From positions 1 through 64,000 of the forward strand of contig JAFGNN010000030.1 in NCBI GenBank assembly GCA_016926955.1: a stretch of DNA of 64,000 bases, read 5' to 3'. The translations under genes were made by a program, and so were the position numbers. Of the stretch, positions 30,447-43,442 are shown in pieces (the stretch's first letter is position 1; each line of letters opens with the position of its first letter). The DNA is from Spirochaetales bacterium. GTDB lineage: Bacteria > Spirochaetota > Spirochaetia > Treponematales > UBA12059. The notes below the pieces were generated by a model. That model did not search any database. It was not told where the DNA came from and saw only the letters and a list, made by a program, of their open reading frames with translations.

Positions 30447-32999
30447 CTAGTTGGGCGACGCTTCTCCGTCCGGATCTTCGATCGCGATGAAGGTCGGAAC
30501 AGGATCCGCCGTGGGCAGCACCGGCGCGACGGATTCGGGTTCCGAATCGTCCTGCGCCTGATTTTCAGCGTCATCTTCCTTGACTATCCTGTCCAAGCCT
30601 ATCACGAAGTCCGGCGGATCTATGGCCAGGATGCGAACGCCATGGGCGGCCTTTCCCTGGATACTGACAGTGTCCGCTGCAAGCTTGAGCGTCTTTCCGA
30701 CGCTCGTGATCACCATGACGTCATCGGAGTCAGAGACGGAGATGGCGCCAACGAGCTCGCCGGTCTTCTCGTCAGGGTCGTAGATCATCTGGCCCCGTGT
30801 GCCGCGTCCGTGGGGATTGAAATTGGAATACTCGACGCGTTTGCCGTATCCGTGCTCGGAAAGGAGCAGCATCCGCTCGCCGTCGGTGACGCGGAGCATC
30901 GCGGAAAGCTCGTCGTCGTTGGCAAGCCGAATTCCCGTCACGCCTCGCGAAGCCCGTCCCATGGCGCGGACGTCCTCTTCGGTCATTCGAAGCGCCTGGC
31001 CCTTCCTCGTGATGAGGACTACCTCGTCTTTTCCGGCGGTCTTGCACGCTGACACGAGCTTGTCGCCCTCGTCGAGCTTGATCGCGATGATGCCGCGGGT
31101 CTTGGCGTTGACGAACTCACTGGTGGCTACTTTCTTGACTACACCCCTCAGCGTGCCGAGCAAAAGGTAAACGGATTCGGAGAACTCGCGCAGGTCTATA
31201 ACCGTCGTTATCTCTTCTTCGGAGTTGATGGCGAGCAGTCCCTTGAGATGGACGCCGCGGGCAGCCCTGGATGCTTCTGGAATCTCGTGGACTTTGAGCC
31301 AGTATGCCTTTCCCAAGCTCGAAATAAAGAGCAAATAGTCGTGAGTGTTGGCCACGAAGAGCTGCTCGACGAAGTCGTCCTCGATGAGGCTCGCGGAATT
31401 GGACCCCTTCCCGCCCCGCCCCTGGCTCCTATAGGCGCTCGTAGCGACACGCTTCACGAAACCCTTGTTTGAGATGAGGATGACCATCTCTTCTTTACGG
31501 ATCAGGTCCTCGATGTTGATGGCCTCGACCTCGTCAGCGACGATTTCCGTGCGACGCGCGTCCCCGTACTTCTTTGAGATCTCGAGCGTCTCAGCCTTGA
31601 CCACCTGAAGGATTTTCTCTGGATGGGCGAGCAGGTCTTCAAGGTAGGCGATGCGGGCCTTGATCTCGGCGAGCTCGGCCTGGATCTTCTCGACCTCCAG
31701 GCTAGTGAGACGACCGAGGCGCATATCTACGATGGCCTGGGCCTGAATCTCCGAAAGCAGGAAGCGCTCGCAGAGCCGCCCTTTGGCGTTCTCGACATCC
31801 TTCGAGCCCTTGATGATCGCGACGACCTCGTCGATATTCGCGAGCGCGATGACGAGTCCTTCGAGAATATGGGCCCGCTCCTTTGCCTTGCGGAGCTCGA
31901 AGCGCGAGCGCCTCTCCACGACGTCGACGCGATGGTCTACGAAGTGGATGATCATATCTTTCAAGGATAGTGTCTTGGGCGTACCGCCGACCAGGGCGAG
32001 CGCGTTGACTCCGAAGGTGCTCTGAAGCGCGGTGTGGGCGAAAAGCAGGTTGAGCACGAGCTTGGCGATAGCGCCCTTCTTGAGCTCAAGGACTATGCGG
32101 ATGCCTTCGCGGTCAGATTCGTCCCTGACGTCTCCGATGCCGTCGATGACTTTCTCGCGGACGAGCTGGGCTATTCGAGCGATCAGCGAAGCCTTGTTCA
32201 CGGCATAGGGGATTTCCGAGAAGATGATCTGCTCGCGTCCGCCTCTCATCGTCTCTATCTGGAATTTTCCACGGACGGTGATCTTGCCTCGACCCGTCGT
32301 GTAGGCTTCGCGGATGCCCCGTCGCCCGAAGATGATGCCGGCGGTCGGAAAGTCGGGACCCTTTACGAAACGCATCAGGCCATCAATCGAGATCTCCGGA
32401 TCATCGATATAGGCCGAGATGGCCTCGCCGATTTCCACGAGATTGTGGGGCGGCAGGTTGGTCGCCATACCGACCGCGATACCGCTCGAACCGTTGATCA
32501 GAAGGTTCGGCACCGCCGACGGCAATACCGATGGCTCTTTGAGGCTTTCGTCATAGTTGGGAACGAAGTCGACCGTTTCCTTCTCGAGATCGGCGAGCAT
32601 CTCGTCGCCGACCCTGGAAAGCTTCGCTTCGGTATATCGGCTCGCGGCGGGCGGGTCGCCGTCGATGGACCCGAAGTTGCCCTGGCCGTGGACGAGCGGA
32701 TAGCGCAGGCTGAATTCCTGAGCCATGCGGACAAGCGCGTCATACAGCGACAGGTCGCCATGCGGATGGTACTTTCCCATCGCGTCGCCGGTAATGCGCG
32801 CGCTCTTCTTGGTGGATGAGTTCGGCTTGAGGCCGAGTTCGTCCATGGCGTAGAGCAAGCGCCGGTGCACGGGCTTGAGTCCGTCTCGCACGTCCGGAAG
32901 CGCACGGGCGACGATGACGCTCATCGCGTAGTTGAGGTAGGCGGTCTTCACCTCCTCTTCGATGGGCATCGGGATGATCTTGCCGGTCATTTCAGCCAT
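30447..32999 (-). CDS. gyrA: DNA gyrase subunit A
   Basis: [82 protein letters not shown]. Confidence 0.97.
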   Translation of the reverse strand: MAEMTGKIIPMPIEEEVKTAYLNYAMSVIVARALPDVRDGLKPVHRRLLYAMDELGLKPNSSTKKSARITGDAMGKYHPHGDLSLYDALVRMAQEFSLRYPLVHGQGNFGSIDGDPPAASRYTEAKLSRVGDEMLADLEKETVDFVPNYDESLKEPSVLPSAVPNLLINGSSGIAVGMATNLPPHNLVEIGEAISAYIDDPEISIDGLMRFVKGPDFPTAGIIFGRRGIREAYTTGRGKITVRGKFQIETMRGGREQIIFSEIPYAVNKASLIARIAQLVREKVIDGIGDVRDESDREGIRIVLELKKGAIAKLVLNLLFAHTALQSTFGVNALALVGGTPKTLSLKDMIIHFVDHRVDVVERRSRFELRKAKERAHILEGLVIALANIDEVVAIIKGSKDVENAKGRLCERFLLSEIQAQAIVDMRLGRLTSLEVEKIQAELAEIKARIAYLEDLLAHPEKILQVVKAETLEISKKYGDARRTEIVADEVEAINIEDLIRKEEMVILISNKGFVKRVATSAYRSQGRGGKGSNSASLIEDDFVEQLFVANTHDYLLFISSLGKAYWLKVHEIPEASRAARGVHLKGLLAINSEEEITTVIDLREFSESVYLLLGTLRGVVKKVATSEFVNAKTRGIIAIKLDEGDKLVSACKTAGKDEVVLITRKGQALRMTEEDVRAMGRASRGVTGIRLANDDELSAMLRVTDGERMLLLSEHGYGKRVEYSNFNPHGRGTRGQMIYDPDEKTGELVGAISVSDSDDVMVITSVGKTLKLAADTVSIQGKAAHGVRILAIDPPDFVIGLDRIVKEDDAENQAQDDSEPESVAPVLPTADPVPTFIAIEDPDGEASPN

Positions 33000-33019
33000 T
33001 GCGATCTTTCCTTAACACT

Positions 33020-35360
<2,341 letters not shown>

Positions 35361-36761
35361 ATGACGAACTGGGATTACTCGGCATTCTGGAACGAAGCGA
35401 TGAGCCAGCTGAAGGCCAAGCTCGGCGAGCACGAATTCGGTCTCTGGTTCAATATCAGTTACGAATCCGCCACCGAAGGCACGATTACGGTCGGCGTACC
35501 ATCCACCTTCTATCGCGATCAGCTGGTCAAGAATTATCAGCGCGTCATCGAATCAATGTTGCTTGATCTTTCGGGCAAGCGCCTCACCCTCGATTTCGTC
35601 GTCGTCCGCCGCGAAGTACAGCTCCCCGATGCCGTGCCGGATTTCATGGACGAAGCGACGAATTCCCCTCCGGAAACCGTCCGCCAGGCGCCTCCTCCGC
35701 GCACCGAGCTCGATCGGGGCAAGCACCCCCAATTGCGTCTCGATTTCGTTTTCGAGAACTTCGTGATCGGAGAGAACAATTCCTTCGCGGCCAACGCGGC
35801 CCTCGCAATAGCGAGCAATCCGGGTACAGCTTACAACCCGTTCCTGATATATGGTGGCGTCGGACTTGGAAAGACCCACCTGATGCAGTCGATCGGCAAC
35901 CGGGTCTGGCGTACGAAGGAAACCGCGCGGATCATCTGCATCACGGCGGAAGAGTTCACCAACGAATTCATACAGTCCATCCACGACAAGACGGCGCAAG
36001 CTTTCAAGAACAAGTATCGCTACGTGGACGTCCTGTTGATCGACGATATCCACTTCTTCCAGGACAAAAAAGGCGTTCAGGAAGAGCTGTTCTACACCTT
36101 CAACGCCCTCTATGACGCCGGCAAGCAGATGGTCTTCACCTGCGACCGCCCCGTTTCGGAACTCAAGAACCTGAACGACCGTCTCAGGAGTCGCTTCGAG
36201 CGCGGCCTCAATGTCGATTTACAGCCCCCGAATTTCGAGACCAGAATGGCCATTCTCAGGAAAAAAACCGAGGCTTGGTCGTTCAAGGTTCCGGTCGAAG
36301 CGGTTGAGATCATTGCAAAGAACATTTCCTCGAACGTCCGTGACCTCGAAGCGGCTCTCGGCAAGCTGGTCGCCTACGCCCAGCTTGTAGGTAAAGAGAT
36401 CACGCTGGACGTCGCCCGCCAGCAGCTGAAAGATGTCTTCAGCCAACCGCGTCAAGGAAACGTGACCGTCGATACCATAATCAGGACCGTCTCCGACCAG
36501 TTCAAGGTGAGCTACAACGATTTGAAAGGAAAGAAGCGGACAAGGAACATCGCCTTTCCCCGCCAGGTAGCAATGTACATCGCACGTGAAATCACCGAGT
36601 TCTCTACCACGGAGCTCGGGCTCGAATTCGGTGGCCGGGACCATACGACCGTCATGCATGCATGCCAGAAAGTCGACGAAAAGCTGAAACTCGACCCATC
36701 CCTTGAAGCAACCATTCAGAAGTTGATCGGCGCGGTAAAGGAACTTTCAACCCGTTCCTGA
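35361..36761 (+). CDS. dnaA: Chromosomal replication initiator protein DnaA
   Basis: LDFVFENFVIGENNSFAANAALAIA, YGGVGLGKTHLMQSIGN, DVLLIDDIHFFQDKKGVQEELFYTFN, ELGLEFGGRDHTTVMHAC. Confidence 0.98.
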   Translation: MTNWDYSAFWNEAMSQLKAKLGEHEFGLWFNISYESATEGTITVGVPSTFYRDQLVKNYQRVIESMLLDLSGKRLTLDFVVVRREVQLPDAVPDFMDEATNSPPETVRQAPPPRTELDRGKHPQLRLDFVFENFVIGENNSFAANAALAIASNPGTAYNPFLIYGGVGLGKTHLMQSIGNRVWRTKETARIICITAEEFTNEFIQSIHDKTAQAFKNKYRYVDVLLIDDIHFFQDKKGVQEELFYTFNALYDAGKQMVFTCDRPVSELKNLNDRLRSRFERGLNVDLQPPNFETRMAILRKKTEAWSFKVPVEAVEIIAKNISSNVRDLEAALGKLVAYAQLVGKEITLDVARQQLKDVFSQPRQGNVTVDTIIRTVSDQFKVSYNDLKGKKRTRNIAFPRQVAMYIAREITEFSTTELGLEFGGRDHTTVMHACQKVDEKLKLDPSLEATIQKLIGAVKELSTRS

Positions 36762-37120
36762 GCGGTCATCAAACAGGATCTCCGCAGCAGAAGAAAATTT
36801 TTCTTTATTTCTTCCTGTGGATAAGCCCTGTATGAAATTGTATAAGTCGCTGCGTTTTGTGCGGGGATCCTGACGGCGGTGTACATGTGGATTACCTTGC
36901 TCACTTCGTATGCGATTTATGTGCCGTCCAATTTCATACCCCTAAAGGCGGATCCCGTCTTTTCCACAAATCCACAGCCCTTATTACTATTACTATTGTC
37001 ATATCTATATCTCCATTCATAGTAAGACGGGACAAACCCGTAAGCCCAGGGTTCGTCCCCGTCTGGTCCGTTGCGCGGTCTGTTTGCTCATGCTAGAGTA
37101 GGCTTTCAAAGAGGTGCCCG
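36762..37120. promoter_or_regulatory. dnaA-dnaN intergenic origin region with DnaA boxes and DnaA-trio-like tract
   Basis: TGTGGATAA 36816-36824, TGTGGATTA 36886-36894, TTTTCCACA 36960-36968, AAATCCACA 36968-36976, then TTATTACTATTACTATTGTCATATCTATAT from 36981. Confidence 0.85.
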
Positions 37121-38224
37121 ATGAAGTTCGTATGCGAGAAGAATGCGTTCACGAGGGAAGTATCGTTCGCCCAGGAGATCATCGCCTCCAAGAACGCCCT
37201 TTCGGTCATGTCCAACGTCCTTCTCGATGCCGGTAGCGACGGCCTCGCCATCAAGGCTACGGACATCAAGGTCGCGTTCGAAACGCGCATCCCGGTCGAA
37301 GTCAGCGATCCCGGATCCGCTACGGTTTTTTGCGACAAGCTTTCGGGTATCCTCTCCAGCATTCCCGAGGGTGACATCGAGCTCGAGGCAGACGACTCGA
37401 AGGCCGTGGTCAAACCGACTTTCAAGAAGGTCAGGTTTCAGTTGAAGACCATCGCCAGCGACAAGTTCCCAGAGCTGCCGGCCATAGACGAATCCGCCTA
37501 CTTCTCCGTCCCCGCGTGCGAGTTCAAGGACATGATCTCACAGACCGTGTTCGCCGTATCCGACGACGAGACGCGCTACTTCATGAATGGCGTATTCCTC
37601 GAGCGGACCGAGGACGGGCTTGCGATGGTCGCGACGGACGGTCGACGTCTGGCGTATATACGCAAACGGCTTGACGCGACCATTCCGGAATTCAAGGGCG
37701 TGATAGTACCCCCGAAGATCCTGCACCTGATCCAGAAACGCGCGTCGGATGAGGGTCTCATCGAATTGGCCGTAACCGAGAAGAATCTTTTTGCCAAGTT
37801 CGGATCCTACCGGATCAGTTCTGTCCTGATCGAAGGCCAGTTCCCGAATTACCAGAAAGTCATTCCCGACTCGCAGAAGCACGAACTCACCGTCAAACGG
37901 GTGGATCTCGTCGACGCATTGAAGCGCGTTTCGATCTTCGTCGAACAGAAATCGCGCCGGACTTTTCTCGAACTTTCGGGTGGCGCCATAGCCATTGCGA
38001 GCGAGGAAAGCGAACTCGGAGCGGCTCGCGAGGAGATCCCCTGCAGGTATTCCGAAGAGGACGTTACGATCGCACTCAACTATCGATATATAGAAGATCC
38101 GCTAAAAGTCATGGGTTGCGATGAGGTCACGATAGAATTCAGCGAGCCCACGAGAGCCATAACACTGAGACCGGAACCTGCGTCGGATTATTTCCATATC
38201 GTCATGCCGATGGTACTGGAATAA
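37121..38224 (+). CDS. dnaN: DNA polymerase III beta sliding clamp
   Basis: MKFVCEKNAFTREVSFAQEIIASKNALSVMSNVLLDA, MVATDGRRLAYIRK, C-terminal YFHIVMPM. Confidence 0.96.
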   Translation: MKFVCEKNAFTREVSFAQEIIASKNALSVMSNVLLDAGSDGLAIKATDIKVAFETRIPVEVSDPGSATVFCDKLSGILSSIPEGDIELEADDSKAVVKPTFKKVRFQLKTIASDKFPELPAIDESAYFSVPACEFKDMISQTVFAVSDDETRYFMNGVFLERTEDGLAMVATDGRRLAYIRKRLDATIPEFKGVIVPPKILHLIQKRASDEGLIELAVTEKNLFAKFGSYRISSVLIEGQFPNYQKVIPDSQKHELTVKRVDLVDALKRVSIFVEQKSRRTFLELSGGAIAIASEESELGAAREEIPCRYSEEDVTIALNYRYIEDPLKVMGCDEVTIEFSEPTRAITLRPEPASDYFHIVMPMVLE

Positions 38225-38331
38225 GGCTGACATAGGCGGACCAGCCTGACGCGATCGGCCACGAACCGCTTGCATCTACTATTCTTCTGCGGGGAGGGCA
38301 TGCGCCCTCCCCGTTTGGTCATGAAGGAGTC

Positions 38332-39426
38332 ATGGTGCGCCTTCTCTCGATCGAACCATACTCATTCAGGAATCTGGAGAATAGTCCGGTCGAAACGGAC
38401 GCGGACCGGGTATTCCTGATAGGCGAGAACGGACAGGGAAAAACGAATTTCCTCGATGCGGCATATACCATCTGCTTCGGCTCTTCGTTCAGGGGAGCTT
38501 CCGACGGCGAAGCGGTCCGCAAGGGCCAAGCCGCCTGGAGTCTGGCGGCGCGGATCGACGACGGGTACGGAAACCCGCGGGAGCTGAGGGTAAGCTGGCA
38601 GGATGGGGCGAAAGGGATAAGCGAAAACGGCAAGCGTGTCAGTGACCGAAAAGAGCTTGTTTCGAGGAATCCCGCCGTCGTGTTTTGTCACGAGGACTTC
38701 TCGTTTGCCGCGGGGGAACCGGAACGTCGAAGATTCTTCTTCGACCAGACCGCCAGCCTTGCCTCAGCTGATTATGTCGATCGCCTCCGCTCGTACCGTC
38801 GCGCGCTCAAGATGCGCAACGCAACCCTCAAGGAAGGGATTCTCGACGTCGTGGATGTTCTCGACGAGCAGCTGGCTGAATACGGAACGGCCTTGGTGCG
38901 GGCGCGAACGTCGTTGGTGGACCGTTTTGATCCGGTGTTTGCCGAACGTTTCGAGGCTGTCTCCCGACTCGGAAGACGAGTCGGTCTTGAATACCGGCCC
39001 TCGTGGCCGGTGGAACTCGGACCCGGGGAAATTGTCACTCGCTTGCGCGCCAAGCGAAGGGAAGAGTTGGCGATGGCAACCACGCTCTCAGGCCCGCATA
39101 GGGATCGCTTCCGGTTCTCGTGCCAGGGTGGAGGCGATTTCTCGACTGAAGCCTCAACAGGCCAGTTGCGCCTTTTGGCCTTGACGCTCAGGGTCGCCCA
39201 GGCGGTCTTCACAAGAGCGGAGACCGGTCGGGCTCCGATCCTCTTTCTCGATGACGTTCTCCTGGAGCTGGATCCCGCAAAGCGAAAACGGTTCATGGAC
39301 GCGTTGCCTGAAACGCCGCAGGCGTTCTTCACCTTCCTGCCGGGCGAGCCTTGGGAAGCTTACCGGAGCGATTCCACCCTGCTATACTGGACGGACGATG
39401 GACGATTCACGCGTAAAGAAAGCTAG
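38332..39426 (+). CDS. recF: DNA replication and repair protein RecF
   Basis: FLIGENGQGKTNFLDAAYTICFGSSFRG, STGQLRLLALTLRVAQ, LFLDDVLLELDPAKRKRFMDALP. Confidence 0.95.
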   Translation: MVRLLSIEPYSFRNLENSPVETDADRVFLIGENGQGKTNFLDAAYTICFGSSFRGASDGEAVRKGQAAWSLAARIDDGYGNPRELRVSWQDGAKGISENGKRVSDRKELVSRNPAVVFCHEDFSFAAGEPERRRFFFDQTASLASADYVDRLRSYRRALKMRNATLKEGILDVVDVLDEQLAEYGTALVRARTSLVDRFDPVFAERFEAVSRLGRRVGLEYRPSWPVELGPGEIVTRLRAKRREELAMATTLSGPHRDRFRFSCQGGGDFSTEASTGQLRLLALTLRVAQAVFTRAETGRAPILFLDDVLLELDPAKRKRFMDALPETPQAFFTFLPGEPWEAYRSDSTLLYWTDDGRFTRKES

Positions 39427-39892
39427 CGACCTCGTGAGCGCGCTGGTCAGTCCGAAGGCTGCCAGAATGGGCGAAGGCTGGCAAGGCTTCTTTTCCGCCT
39501 GGTCGGAGCTCGCCGGCGAAAGAGTCGCCGCCCACTCGAGGATAGCCGATGTCGACAAGGGAATCGTTGTAGTCGAGGCGGATCATCCGGGCTGGATACA
39601 GACGCTTCAGTTTTCCCAGGCGCGCATCCTGGCCGAACTCAAACGACGCTATCCGAATCTCGGACTGCGAGGAATCTCCTTCCGGAACGCCACGGAGGGC
39701 CGCGGAGCCCGTTCCGAAGCGATGCCCCCGTCGGTGGCCGAGAGGAATGCGGCCGCATGGTCCAAACACGAACAGCCGGAGACGATACCCGAGAATTCCG
39801 AGGGAACATCGGAGCGGATTCTTCCGGAAGGCGAGCTCGGGATGGCGCTCGAGAGGCTGAGGGCGGTGCTCGGAGGCTCGCGCTCCGATTGA
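39398..39892 (+). CDS. DciA-like DUF721 protein (putative helicase-loading factor)
   Basis: GFFSAWSELAGERVAAHSRIADVDKGIVVVEADHPGWIQTLQFSQARILAELKRRYP; follows recF. Confidence 0.85.
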   Translation: MDDSRVKKASDLVSALVSPKAARMGEGWQGFFSAWSELAGERVAAHSRIADVDKGIVVVEADHPGWIQTLQFSQARILAELKRRYPNLGLRGISFRNATEGRGARSEAMPPSVAERNAAAWSKHEQPETIPENSEGTSERILPEGELGMALERLRAVLGGSRSD

Positions 39893-40011
39893 CGAGCCGG
39901 GCGCGTTCACGCTAGACTCCCCCGATTTTCCGTCGAAATTTCGGCGCTCGAGATCGGAGCTGTCCATCGGCCTTCCGGTCCGGGTCGCCTTGATTCCCAA
40001 GGAGCACTCGC

Positions 40012-40167
40012 ATGAAGCGTACCTACCAGCCGAGCCGGACCCGCCGCGTTCGCAAGTTCGGATTCCGGGCCCGCATGAAGACCCGGGGCGGTCGTCTTGT
40101 CCTGAAGCGCCGTCGCGCCAAGGGCCGGATCAAGCTCAGCATCAGCGACGAGCAGAAGAAGTACTAG
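40012..40167 (+). CDS. rpmH: 50S ribosomal protein L34
   Basis: [51 protein letters not shown], read directly from DNA; absent from the supplied ORF track because it is short. Confidence 0.97.
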   Translation: MKRTYQPSRTRRVRKFGFRARMKTRGGRLVLKRRRAKGRIKLSISDEQKKY

Positions 40168-40171
40168 TTCC

Positions 40172-40546
40172 GTGGCCGACGGCGGACGGACCGCCCGGGC
40201 CTTCGCGTTCCCGAAGTCCGAGCGCATACGGAAACGTGCCGACATCGACATCGTCTTCAAGAAGGGAACCCGGTTCTCCGTGCGTGGCTTGCGCCTGCAC
40301 GTCGTCCCCAACGGGACGAAGGGGAACCGGGTCGTCTTCGTGCCCGTAAGGCAATACGGCAATTCAGTGCGACGCAACCGCGCGCGCAGGCTCGTCAGGG
40401 AGGCCTATCGGCTATGCCGCGGCGAAGCGATGGGTAGCGATCTCGTATTCGTCATCTATCCCGGCTTCGATGAATACGGCCAGCGAGCCGCTCAAGTCGG
40501 ACGCCTGCTCTCGATAGCGGGACTGGCGAACGGGAACGGCGCATGA
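40172..40546 (+). CDS. rnpA: Ribonuclease P protein component
   Basis: [23 protein letters not shown]...[22 protein letters not shown] start. Confidence 0.94.
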   Translation: MADGGRTARAFAFPKSERIRKRADIDIVFKKGTRFSVRGLRLHVVPNGTKGNRVVFVPVRQYGNSVRRNRARRLVREAYRLCRGEAMGSDLVFVIYPGFDEYGQRAAQVGRLLSIAGLANGNGA

Positions 40547-40764
40547 GGAAGCTACTCAACGCGGCGCTCATCGGCCTCGTCCGATTCTACCGAGTCGCCG
40601 TTTCCCCCCTTTTTCCCCCGTCCTGCCGCTACCATCCGACCTGCTCGGCATACGCCCTCGAGGCGCTTAAACGCCATGGACCCGTCAAGGGTCTCGGCTT
40701 GAGCGTCCGGCGTATCCTGCGCTGCCACCCGTTCCATCCTGGAGGCTTTGACCCCGTACCATGA
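40543..40764 (+). CDS. yidD: Membrane protein insertion efficiency factor YidD
   Basis: [65 protein letters not shown]. Confidence 0.97.
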   Translation: MRKLLNAALIGLVRFYRVAVSPLFPPSCRYHPTCSAYALEALKRHGPVKGLGLSVRRILRCHPFHPGGFDPVP

Positions 40765-42614
40765 GCATATTCAACCAGAACGAAAAAGGCATGGACTGGC
40801 GCACGCTGCTCGCGGTCGCGCTCTCCGTGCTCGTCATGAGCGGCTACGCCTTCCTCCAGACCCTCAAGGCGCCCAAGGCAATCGAACCCGTCGCGGTCGC
40901 CGAGCCGGCTCCTGTCACGGAGCCGCTCCCCGCCGCCGCCGAGGCGCCCGCTCCTCTCATCACGAGCGCTCCTCCTGCCGTCGAAGCGGGCACTACCGAT
41001 CTGGAGGCGGGGGTATCCGTCGAGGCACCGAGCGTCGAAAGCCGGACGATAGTCAGGACTGACGTGTTCGAAGCGACCTTCACCAACCGAGGCGGCGAGC
41101 TCGTATCGCTCAAGCTGCTCCAGCATGCCGATCGAGACGGCGTCATGGACCTGGTGCTCGATCCGAACGGGGATGTCGAAGGTTTCGCCATAGCCTTTGG
41201 AGGTCCGGATGCGGCCCCTTCGCGCGAGTTCATGAACGTCAGCCAGCCAGACGCCAACAGCGTAGTGTTCGAGCGAACCTATTTCTCCCGCTCCGCGGAT
41301 GGAGCGCTGAAGCCGTTCACGCTCACGAAGCGATACCAGTTCGCGCCCGGCGAGTACATGTTCCGTCTCGAGATCACGCTCACGACCGAAAACGGCGATT
41401 ACCTTCCCCTCGACGCGGAAGGAAAGGGTTACACCCTTTCTTTCGGCCCGCAGATAGGACCTCGGTATGAGCATCTTTCCAGGACCGCCGATTTCAGGAA
41501 ATTCGTCGTTCTGCTCGATGGCAAGAGAAAGGTGATCCGTCCGAAGGGCGATCTTGAAACGAAATCCGACCGCTTCGCCTGGTCGGCGATTTCCGGCAAG
41601 TACTTCACCTTGATCGCCATTCCGGACGCCACGAGCTGGCAGACTACGTTCGAATCGACCACTGTCGACGGGAAGCCCGGCGTCACGGCCTTCGCGTTCA
41701 CGAGACCCGCGATCAAGGCTTCCCGGCAGACCGACACGTTCATGATTTACGCCGGCCCGAAAAGCTCCAGGGAACTGGCTCGTTATGACGGCGCCGACAG
41801 GAACGCCTTCAAGCGCGCGGGCGACCGTCTCGAGGAAGTCCTCGAGGGCGGGAACATCCTTGGTTGGCTTGAGTCGCTCCTCAAGGTCGGACTGAACTTC
41901 TTCTACGGCATCGTTAAGAATTACGGCGTCGCGATTGTCCTGCTCACGATACTGGTCAAGGCCATAATGTTCCCCCTGACCAAGAAGGGATCGATGGCGA
42001 CGGCGCGCATGGCCGAGTTCCAGCCACGGATCAAGGAACTCCAGGAGAAGTACAAGAGCAACCCGCAAAAGCTAAATCAGGAGATGGCGGCGCTTTACCA
42101 GAAGGAAGGATACAACCCGCTTTCCGGTTGCCTGCCGATGCTGATCCAGATTCCTCTTTTCATCGCCATGTACGCGTTGTTCAACAACCACTTTGACCTG
42201 CGCGGAGCGTCCTTTATTCCCGGATGGATTTCGGACTTGTCGCAGCCCGAGGCCATCGTGGAATTCCCCACGATCACCCTGCTGTTCATCAAGGTCAGCG
42301 CGATCCGCGCCCTGCCGATCATCTACCTGGCCAGCCAGCTGCTCTACGGCAAGTTCACGCAGCAACCGACATCCGGCGCCCAGAGCGCGGGCCAGATGAA
42401 GATGATGATGTACGGCATGCCGATCATGTTTTTCTTCATCCTGTATGACGTGCCCTCCGGTCTGCTTGTCTACTGGATCGTGTCGAATGTCCTGACCATC
42501 TTCCAGCAGATCGCGATCAACAAGATCATCCATGCCAAGCGCGCGGAAGCCGCCGCATCAGCGCCCGCGGCCCCCAAGCTGATCGCGCCGAACAAGGGAA
42601 CGCGCAAGAAATAA
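40761..42614 (+). CDS. yidC: Membrane protein insertase YidC
   Basis: [90 protein letters not shown]. Confidence 0.97.
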   Translation: MSIFNQNEKGMDWRTLLAVALSVLVMSGYAFLQTLKAPKAIEPVAVAEPAPVTEPLPAAAEAPAPLITSAPPAVEAGTTDLEAGVSVEAPSVESRTIVRTDVFEATFTNRGGELVSLKLLQHADRDGVMDLVLDPNGDVEGFAIAFGGPDAAPSREFMNVSQPDANSVVFERTYFSRSADGALKPFTLTKRYQFAPGEYMFRLEITLTTENGDYLPLDAEGKGYTLSFGPQIGPRYEHLSRTADFRKFVVLLDGKRKVIRPKGDLETKSDRFAWSAISGKYFTLIAIPDATSWQTTFESTTVDGKPGVTAFAFTRPAIKASRQTDTFMIYAGPKSSRELARYDGADRNAFKRAGDRLEEVLEGGNILGWLESLLKVGLNFFYGIVKNYGVAIVLLTILVKAIMFPLTKKGSMATARMAEFQPRIKELQEKYKSNPQKLNQEMAALYQKEGYNPLSGCLPMLIQIPLFIAMYALFNNHFDLRGASFIPGWISDLSQPEAIVEFPTITLLFIKVSAIRALPIIYLASQLLYGKFTQQPTSGAQSAGQMKMMMYGMPIMFFFILYDVPSGLLVYWIVSNVLTIFQQIAINKIIHAKRAEAAASAPAAPKLIAPNKGTRKK

Positions 42615-42644
42615 GCATCCTCCCATCCGTCAGGAGACAGACAT

Positions 42645-43367
42645 ATGGTGCACGAATTCGAAGGGAAAACCGAGCGGGAGGCCATCGACCTCGCCGCCGC
42701 CGAACTCGGTCTCGCACGGGACGATTTCGACGTCGAGATCGTCGAGACCCAGACCGGCGGCATTTTCAAGAAGGGGCGGGTAGTGATCCGCGTCCACACC
42801 CGCGATGTTCGGGGAGAGGCTCGTCGCGCCGAGCGCCCGCGATCCAAGCCACTCGAGGATGAACCGCCCCGCGCCCCGCGAGCCGTGACCGAGCCTTTGC
42901 CGACAGACGAGTTCGAGGCGCAACTCGTCGACTTCACCAGGACCGTGGTGGAGAAGATGGGTTACAACTGCACGGTATCCGTGCTTTTCAGGGAACCGCA
43001 GAAGCTCGGACTCAAGATCGACAGCGAGCACGCATCGATCCTGATCGGCAAAAAGGGCAAGAACCTCGACGCCATCCAGCTGCTGGCCAACGTTTACGCG
43101 GGCAAGCTCGGACGCGAAGATCTGAGGATCATCGTCGACTCGGAGAACTATCGGATACGCCGCGAGGAGAGCCTGGTGCGCATGGCCTACGAGACCGCCG
43201 AGTCGGTGCGCAGGACCCGCAATTCGGTTCTGCTCGAGCCGATGAACCCGTTCGAGCGCCGCATCATCCACACGACTCTCAACGACATAGTAGACATCGA
43301 GACCAAAAGCGAAGGCGAAGGCCTCTACAAGCAGGTCCGGGTTCTCTGGAAGGGTCTCCGGCGCTGA
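42645..43367 (+). CDS. jag: RNA-binding protein Jag/KhpB (Jag_N, KH, R3H)
   Basis: MVHEFEGKTEREAIDLAAAELGL, LIGKKGKNLDAIQLLANVY, FERRIIHTTLNDI. Confidence 0.93.
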   Translation: MVHEFEGKTEREAIDLAAAELGLARDDFDVEIVETQTGGIFKKGRVVIRVHTRDVRGEARRAERPRSKPLEDEPPRAPRAVTEPLPTDEFEAQLVDFTRTVVEKMGYNCTVSVLFREPQKLGLKIDSEHASILIGKKGKNLDAIQLLANVYAGKLGREDLRIIVDSENYRIRREESLVRMAYETAESVRRTRNSVLLEPMNPFERRIIHTTLNDIVDIETKSEGEGLYKQVRVLWKGLRR

Positions 43368-43390
43368 CGCGTCACGAACGGCTGAATGGA

Positions 43391-43426
43391 AAAACGGCGC
43401 CATCCCGACGGGGTGGCGCCGTTTTC
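43391..43426 (+). terminator. Intrinsic terminator after jag (probably bidirectional)
   Basis: AAAACGGCGCCAtcccgacggggTGGCGCCGTTTTC. Confidence 0.9.
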
Positions 43427-43442
43427 TTATTCAATACTCGAC

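Noticed and set aside
40629-42068. 479-aa minus-strand ORF opposite yidC
   Set aside because: Shadow ORF; the plus strand is unambiguous YidC.
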